In this document: in pieces, positions 4,397 through 8,527 of the stretch
How positions within the stretch are numbered: position 1 is the stretch's first letter
Layout of the letters: each line of letters opens with the position of its first letter
From: Planctomycetota bacterium
GTDB taxonomy: Bacteria > Planctomycetota > Phycisphaerae > UBA1845 > PWPN01
Direction of reading: 5' to 3'
Assembly (NCBI GenBank): GCA_016209665.1
Contig: JACQVT010000006.1
Span: 1 to 8,527 of the forward strand
Length of the DNA stretch: 8,527 nt
Notes under the pieces: model-generated
What the model was told of the DNA's origin: nothing
Database searches by the model: none
Seen by the model: the letters and a program-made list of their open reading frames with translations, nothing else
Position numbers and translations under genes: made by a program

Positions 4397-7006
4397 TCAC
4401 GCGGCCGAGCCGTACTCGATCTTCACCACCTCTATCTTGCCGGATTTCACCTCGAGAAACGGCTTGCCGCCCTTGACACCCACCGTGCCGTAGCCCGCGG
4501 CCGTGCTCAGGAACGCGCGGAAGTCGCCCTTGACCCGCGGCTCGACGTGCAATGTCTTGGTCACAGCGTCGTACCGCGCGCCCGTCATGCCCGCCAGGAG
4601 CGCGTAGGACGACATCGCCCGGGCGTACCAGTGGCCGCACTCGTACTCGTTGAACGGGTTGCGCACCGCCCCGTCGTAGCGGTCTCGGCAGACGCGGACG
4701 ATCTCGAGCCCCTGCTCCGGCAGGCCCATCAGCATCAGGTGCGACGCCACCTGGTACTCGATGCCCGTCCATACCTCGTTGCTGTACACGAACGGCAGCG
4801 ACAATGCTCCGCCCTTGGGCCACGAGCACAGCAGTAGGCCGCCCTCGGCCCCGCAGGCGTAACTCGGCCGCTGCGGGTTGGGGTGCTCGGACAGGTCGTG
4901 CTTGAGGTTGTACTTGTGCACGCTCCGCAGATGGCTGGCCACCTTCTGGCGGTCGAGCACCTCGCCCACGCCCGACACCTTGGCCAGCCAGGCCCCCAGC
5001 ACGCCGTCCGACAGGCAGCCGTTGCCGTACTGGTACTTCGGCCCCTCCTGCTTCAGCAGCTCGGCGGCCTCGGGCGAGTAGGCCCCGCCCACGCCGGTGA
5101 GTTCCAGCGGGTTCTTGGCCTTGAGCCCCTCCCACTGCACCTTCTGCAAGAAGTATTGGTCGTTGTACAGCTCCTTTTCGAGGTACTGGCGGCCCTTGTC
5201 CAGCAGCTCCTGGTACGTCGACACGTCGTCGCCCAGGGCCTTGCCCATCGCGACCGCCGCCGCCAGGGCCCCGAGGTAAAAGCTCGTGCACATCCCGTCG
5301 GGGCCCCAGAACTCGATGTCGTAGGTGTTGTGGTGCGGCTCCTCGACGATGCCCTTGTGGCCGGGATCCCACAGGCCGATGCAGTAGTCGAGGCTCTGGC
5401 GGACCTTCGGCCACAGCTTGCCCAGCCAATCCACGTCGCCGCTGATCCGCCACTCGCGGTGGACCTTCATGATGCCGCCCAACTGGCCGTCGGCGGCGGC
5501 GTGGAAGTCGTGAACCTGCGGCCGGATCGGCAGGGCCGAGCGGAACACCTGGTGCCCGTCCTTCTCCTGCGAGACGTTGAACTCCGTCTCCCGCAGCGAC
5601 CGCTCCAGCGACGGGAACAGGTGCGGGATCGCCTGGGCGTAGTTCCACACGTGCGTGCACGAGCCGTGGCAGCAGCCGCGGTTGTCGAGGCAGCCCTCCC
5701 AGCCCCACAGGCGGCCGTCGGCCTGCCGCAGCACCGTCGGAGACTTGAGAATCGTCAGATTCGCCGCCACCGCCTCGACCACCTCCGGCGGCAGCGTCGT
5801 GTCGTAGAAACACGCCGAGAACTGCGCGGTCTGCTTGCGGAGCGCCGAATAATTGTCCTTCCAGAACGACGCCAGCGTGTTGATGTCCGCGAACTTGCCG
5901 CTGTACCACGGCTGATAGCTGCCCGGCACGGCCTGATCCTCGGGCAGGCCTTGCGGGTCCTTGCCGATGCGGATCGTCGTCTTGCCCGCGTACCAGCACA
6001 GCCGTACCACGATGGTCCGCGACTCACCCGCCGCCAGCCGCATGGGCACGAACAGCGTTCCCCCGGGCGACGGGCCACCCTCCTCGGGCGCCGGCCGATC
6101 GAAGCAACCACCCTCGGCGATCTCCTTCCAGACCATCGTCAACGCATCGAACCACCCGCCCCGGAACCACCCGAGGTTCACCTTGGTTTCGGGGTCGCTG
6201 ACGCTCGCACAGAACGCCCCTTCGTTCTGCGGTTCCTTGTCCGAGCCCGACTGGTGCAGGAGGAATCCGCCCGGCGTCGCCCGCACCGCCCGATCGCCGT
6301 CGCCCCGCTGCATGAAGTTCTTGGCATTGAACGAGAACACCGCCTCGATCGGCGCGCGGGTCGGGTTGGTGAACGTGTACTCCAGTCCCGCGGCGGGCAG
6401 GCTCGCGCTGTCCGGGTCGCCCGGAACAAACGGGCTCCAGCCGGTGATCTGAACTTTCAGCTTCACCTTGGGGTCGGCCAGCTCGATGTGGCCGAATGGG
6501 AACCGGGCCAGGAACGCCGCCTCGCGAAACCGCGGCAGGCCGTAGGCCCGGTCGCCCAGCCCGTTGCCCGCACCGCCCAGGCCGAACTTCTTCCAGTCCG
6601 GCACCGGCCCTTCCAGCACCCGGGCCACGTTCGGGTCGCCCTTGACGCAGATGGCCGCGAAGATCACCGGTTCGTTGAACACCTCCGGCTGGTTCCGCAG
6701 CGACACGTGCGAGAACGCCCCCGTGCCCTCCAGGCAGATCATCCCGGCCCCGATGCCGCCCATCGGAAACGCCACCCGGCTGAGCGTCTGGCCGCGATAC
6801 CAGTCGTTGTACGCCCGCCGCGGCCCCTTCCGCGACTCGCTGCGACGCCCGGCTTGGTCCGATGAAGCGAAGCCCGCCAGTGTCGCCCCAGACTCCGAAC
6901 AGCCCGGCGTCACCGACACCGTCCCCGCCGCCCCGATCGCTCCCGCCGCCGCCACCGACTGCCTCAGGAAATCCCGCCGCGATTTGCCGTCCGATTGTTG
7001 TGACAT
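4397..7006 (-). CDS. Tat-exported GH116 / DUF608 glycoside hydrolase (GBA2-like)
   Basis: An 869-aa exported beta-glycosidase-type protein. Residues 10-14 give RRDFL after SR, followed by an Ala/Gly-rich hydrophobic stretch (18-31), a Tat signal; C36 in TPGC could be a weak lipobox. The mature protein has an N-terminal beta domain (GH116 N-domain; RVAFPMGGIGAGM at 77-89) and a C-terminal helical barrel domain (DUF608). E437 in WGWEG is the candidate nucleophile and D563 in NTYD the candidate acid/base. Their spacing of 126 is close to that of E335/D462 in the archaeal GH116 SSO1353, as I recall it. E787 and R796 match the 9-residue spacing of the sugar-binding E777/R786 in TxGH116. Between the nucleophile and the next helix is a Cys-rich insertion (C439, C445, C446, C450). 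Likely substrates are beta-glucosides or xylosides in the periplasm; specificity cannot be read from sequence. AGGGAG at 7014-7019 sits 7 nt before ATG, fixing the start. Confidence 0.9.
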   Translation of the reverse strand: MSQQSDGKSRRDFLRQSVAAAGAIGAAGTVSVTPGCSESGATLAGFASSDQAGRRSESRKGPRRAYNDWYRGQTLSRVAFPMGGIGAGMICLEGTGAFSHVSLRNQPEVFNEPVIFAAICVKGDPNVARVLEGPVPDWKKFGLGGAGNGLGDRAYGLPRFREAAFLARFPFGHIELADPKVKLKVQITGWSPFVPGDPDSASLPAAGLEYTFTNPTRAPIEAVFSFNAKNFMQRGDGDRAVRATPGGFLLHQSGSDKEPQNEGAFCASVSDPETKVNLGWFRGGWFDALTMVWKEIAEGGCFDRPAPEEGGPSPGGTLFVPMRLAAGESRTIVVRLCWYAGKTTIRIGKDPQGLPEDQAVPGSYQPWYSGKFADINTLASFWKDNYSALRKQTAQFSACFYDTTLPPEVVEAVAANLTILKSPTVLRQADGRLWGWEGCLDNRGCCHGSCTHVWNYAQAIPHLFPSLERSLRETEFNVSQEKDGHQVFRSALPIRPQVHDFHAAADGQLGGIMKVHREWRISGDVDWLGKLWPKVRQSLDYCIGLWDPGHKGIVEEPHHNTYDIEFWGPDGMCTSFYLGALAAAVAMGKALGDDVSTYQELLDKGRQYLEKELYNDQYFLQKVQWEGLKAKNPLELTGVGGAYSPEAAELLKQEGPKYQYGNGCLSDGVLGAWLAKVSGVGEVLDRQKVASHLRSVHKYNLKHDLSEHPNPQRPSYACGAEGGLLLCSWPKGGALSLPFVYSNEVWTGIEYQVASHLMLMGLPEQGLEIVRVCRDRYDGAVRNPFNEYECGHWYARAMSSYALLAGMTGARYDAVTKTLHVEPRVKGDFRAFLSTAAGYGTVGVKGGKPFLEVKSGKIEVVKIEYGSAA

Positions 7007-7013
7007 TTCTATA

Positions 7014-7019
7014 CTCCCT
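7014..7019 (-). promoter_or_regulatory. Shine-Dalgarno site of the GH116 gene
   Basis: AGGGAG on the minus strand, 7 nt before the ATG at 7006. It is one of the strongest ribosome binding sites in the window and supports that start over any alternative. Confidence 0.8.
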
Positions 7020-7061
7020 GACTGTGAGCCTGTGCGGTGAAACGAACCGTCGTGCGGGCGT

Positions 7062-7089
7062 ATTGTACGGAAAGCCGGGCATTTGTGAA
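7062..7089 (-). promoter_or_regulatory. Predicted sigma70-type promoter for the GH116 gene
   Basis: On the minus strand TTCACA (7084-7089; 5 of 6 to consensus) and TACAAT (7062-7067; 5 of 6) are separated by 16 nt. Transcription would start near 7055, giving a leader of about 50 nt containing the AGGGAG site. No operator-like palindrome was seen nearby. Confidence 0.5.
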
Positions 7090-7155
7090 CCGCCGAGGCC
7101 TACCCATGCCCAGCCGCCGGCACCGGGGCTCCAGCAGTTGTTGCGTGGAGTCTGC

Positions 7156-7183
7156 TTGACTTGCCACCGCCTCGGCGTAGCCT
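7156..7183 (+). promoter_or_regulatory. Possible promoter for the small membrane protein-radical SAM operon
   Basis: TTGACT (7156-7161; 5 of 6 to consensus) is followed after 16 nt by TAGCCT (7178-7183; 3 of 6). The position, about 39 nt upstream of the ATG at 7222, is suitable, but the -10 element is poor, so this is tentative. Confidence 0.3.
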
Positions 7184-7221
7184 GGAGCCGCCCCGGTTCA
7201 CCCAGGCCGGCGGAGAAGCCC

Positions 7222-7350
7222 ATGCCTGACACCATCCCCATCCGGCGCGGTCCCTTCATCGTCGTGGCCGTCCTTGTCTGCCTCGGCAGTACGTTGGTCG
7301 GCATGTTCGCCAGCGGATTCGCCGGCCTGGGTTACGGATTGACCCCATGA
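7222..7350 (+). CDS. Small hydrophobic protein (42 aa) translationally coupled to radical SAM gene
   Basis: The ATG at 7222 is preceded by GGAG 7 nt upstream, a good ribosome binding site. The peptide has a short polar start (MPDTIPIRRGP), a hydrophobic segment of about 20 residues (PFIVVAVLVCLGSTLVGMF, 11-29) and a glycine/aromatic tail (GFAGLGYGLTP). Its TGA overlaps the ATG of the radical SAM gene (ATGA, 7347-7350). The arginine pair before the helix predicts a cytoplasmic N-terminus. It may be a small membrane partner or anchor for the enzyme. Because small peptides next to SPASM-type radical SAM enzymes are often their substrates, a precursor-peptide role is the alternative; the strongly membrane-like centre argues against it. 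No family was recognised. Confidence 0.6.
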   Translation: MPDTIPIRRGPFIVVAVLVCLGSTLVGMFASGFAGLGYGLTP

Positions 7351-8527
7351 GCCTGCGGTCCACGCTCGCCGTCATGCGGATGTTCGCTCGCATGGCCGGC
7401 CGGGTGCCGGCGGGCCACCTGTGGTACCTTTTGCGGCGGATGCGGTTCGAGAAGCCGCACCATTTTGCCGGCCAGACGCGGATCAACACGTTTTTCCCGC
7501 CCTACCCGTCGCCGGCCTTCGACCGCTTCTGCCGGGCGATGATCGAGCGGCGGCGCGTGCCCTACTCGGTGTACTTGGCCGTCACCGGGGCCTGCCCGTT
7601 CCACTGCGAGCACTGCAGCTACGCGGGCCGACCCGCCGGCGAGCTGTCGCGCCCACAACTGCTGGACCTGATCGGCCAGATCAAGCAGCTCGGCACCAGC
7701 ACCCTGGGTCTGACCGGCGGCGAACCCCTGCTCCGCGACGATGTCGAGGAGTTCGTCGCGGCGGCGGCACCGGAGATGGTCACGATCGTTTTCACCACCG
7801 GCCAGGGTCTGGACGCGAAGCGAGCGAAACGTCTCGCCGGGGCAGGGGTGGCTTGCGTCACCATCGGCATCGAGTCGGCGGACCCCGCCGCCCACGACGC
7901 CGTCCGCGGCTGCCAAGGCTCGTTCGCCCAGGCCGCCTTGGCCGCCCACGTCTGCCGCCAGACCGGCCTGTACCTGGCCATCTCGACCGTCGCCACCCGG
8001 GCGAAGCTGGCCTCCGGAGAGCTGGAGGCGATGTACGAACTGGGCAGCCGATGGGGGGCCGGCGAGTTCCGCATCCTATCACCCGTGGCGACGGGGGCCT
8101 GGCGCGGCTGCGGGGCGGCCATGCTCACCGAGGATGAACGCCGACAGTTGATCGACTTCCACACCACCCACAACCGCCGTCGGTCGGGCCCGGCCGTCGC
8201 AGCGTTCGCCTACCTGGAATCCGACCAACTCTTCGGCTGCGGGGCCGGCTACCACCACCTGTTCATTGACGCCGCCGGCAACGTCTGCCCCTGCGACCTG
8301 ACGCCGCTCTGCTTCGGCAACGCGACCGCCGAGCCCCTCGCAGACATCTGGCGCCGCATGGGTCGGCACTTCCCTTCACCCCGCCGCGGCTGCCTCATGG
8401 CCGAAATCGGCTGCCACTTCCACGACACCTGTCCGCTGCCCCTCCCTCCCAGCCAGAGCCAGACCCTCTGCCCACCGTCCGAAGGTGCGCAGCAACTGCC
8501 CGAGGGCTATCGGCGCCTGCTTCGAGA
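7347..8527 (+). CDS. Radical SAM protein with SPASM-like C-terminal Cys cluster (3' end outside window)
   Basis: The frame is open from ATG 7347 to the right edge: 393 complete codons. The radical SAM signature ACPFHCEHCSYAGR holds C83, C87 and C90, which bind the 4Fe-4S cluster that cleaves S-adenosylmethionine. TGGEPLL (123-129) contacts the methionine moiety, and TIGIES (172-177) is a typical later strand. The C-terminal part, with LFGCGAGYHHLFID, GNVCPCDLTPLCFGN and later cysteines (C298, C314, C316, C322, C349, C356, C362), looks like a SPASM or twitch auxiliary cluster domain. About 70 residues precede the core, including a basic segment and RINTFFPPYPSPAFDRF (45-61), which I recall from a group of uncharacterised radical SAM proteins. 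The pattern LPEGYRRLLR suggests the end is near. Candidate reactions include peptide, lipid or cofactor modification; the substrate is unknown. The start overlaps the stop of the 42-aa gene. Confidence 0.85.
   Translation, partial: MSLRSTLAVMRMFARMAGRVPAGHLWYLLRRMRFEKPHHFAGQTRINTFFPPYPSPAFDRFCRAMIERRRVPYSVYLAVTGACPFHCEHCSYAGRPAGELSRPQLLDLIGQIKQLGTSTLGLTGGEPLLRDDVEEFVAAAAPEMVTIVFTTGQGLDAKRAKRLAGAGVACVTIGIESADPAAHDAVRGCQGSFAQAALAAHVCRQTGLYLAISTVATRAKLASGELEAMYELGSRWGAGEFRILSPVATGAWRGCGAAMLTEDERRQLIDFHTTHNRRRSGPAVAAFAYLESDQLFGCGAGYHHLFIDAAGNVCPCDLTPLCFGNATAEPLADIWRRMGRHFPSPRRGCLMAEIGCHFHDTCPLPLPPSQSQTLCPPSEGAQQLPEGYRRLLR

Noticed and set aside
4137..4493. 118-aa plus-strand frame in the convergent region
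   Set aside because: Lacks a ribosome binding site, runs through the tandem repeat and into the GH116 antisense; the minus-strand 41-aa ORF explains the region better.
4350..5999. 549-aa minus-strand frame inside the GH116 gene, ending in NAKTQSRKAAE
   Set aside because: Out-of-frame shadow of GH116 with low-complexity Arg/Gly/Ala content; its end is the 8-bp repeat read as protein.
4883..6865. 660-aa plus-strand open frame opposite GH116
   Set aside because: Antisense shadow caused by high GC; no recognisable motifs and His/Arg/Leu-rich composition.
6024..7304. 426-aa minus-strand frame crossing the GH116 start
   Set aside because: Shifted frame of GH116; it runs through the promoter and ribosome binding site and has no domain.
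7421..8137. 238-aa plus-strand frame over the radical SAM gene
   Set aside because: Arg/Pro-rich shadow; the frame from 7347 carries the CxxxCxxC motif.

Overview
The window looks like a chromosome fragment of a high-GC bacterium, most likely a planctomycete or a close relative. This rests on a Tat-exported GH116/DUF608 glycosidase, a ThiF with the extra C-terminal domain, TIGR04255-type cassettes, and an 8-bp tandem repeat (core TTTGCG / CGCAAA) of a kind I associate with planctomycete intergenic DNA. The taxonomy is inference. No rRNA, tRNA, CRISPR or transposase was seen.

Layout. Positions 1-1183 (+) hold the end of a three-gene set: the C-terminal tail of a TIGR04255-family protein, an unrecognised 132-aa protein, and a 193-aa protein with a GDL...SQTCDIE signature. 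Positions 1271-2329 (+) encode a ThiF/MoeB/HesA-type E1-like adenylyltransferase. Positions 2455-4130 (+) hold a second, complete set: a full-length TIGR04255 protein, a 144-aa protein overlapping it by ATGA, and a 142-aa protein 3 nt later. The two sets share the TIGR04255 gene and the architecture, but their second and third genes look unrelated. Both sets have weaker G/C bias at third codon positions than the genes around them, which fits mobile or accessory cassettes. This duplicated, partner-swapping module is the best candidate for an undescribed system here; its function is unknown.

Positions 4131-4396 separate converging transcription units. They contain a GC hairpin, a previously uncalled 41-aa single-pass membrane ORF on the minus strand (4196-4321) with a good ribosome binding site, and the 8-bp tandem repeat. 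Positions 4397-7006 (-) encode an 869-aa Tat-signal GH116 beta-glycosidase (glucosylceramidase-like fold) with candidate catalytic residues E437 and D563, preceded by a good ribosome binding site and a near-consensus promoter.

Positions 7007-7221 are a divergent promoter region. From 7222 (+) a 42-aa hydrophobic protein overlaps by ATGA the start of a radical SAM protein with a SPASM-like C-terminal cysteine cluster. The radical SAM gene runs off the right edge at 8527. The tight coupling suggests the small protein and the enzyme work together, either as membrane partner and enzyme or as peptide substrate and maturase.
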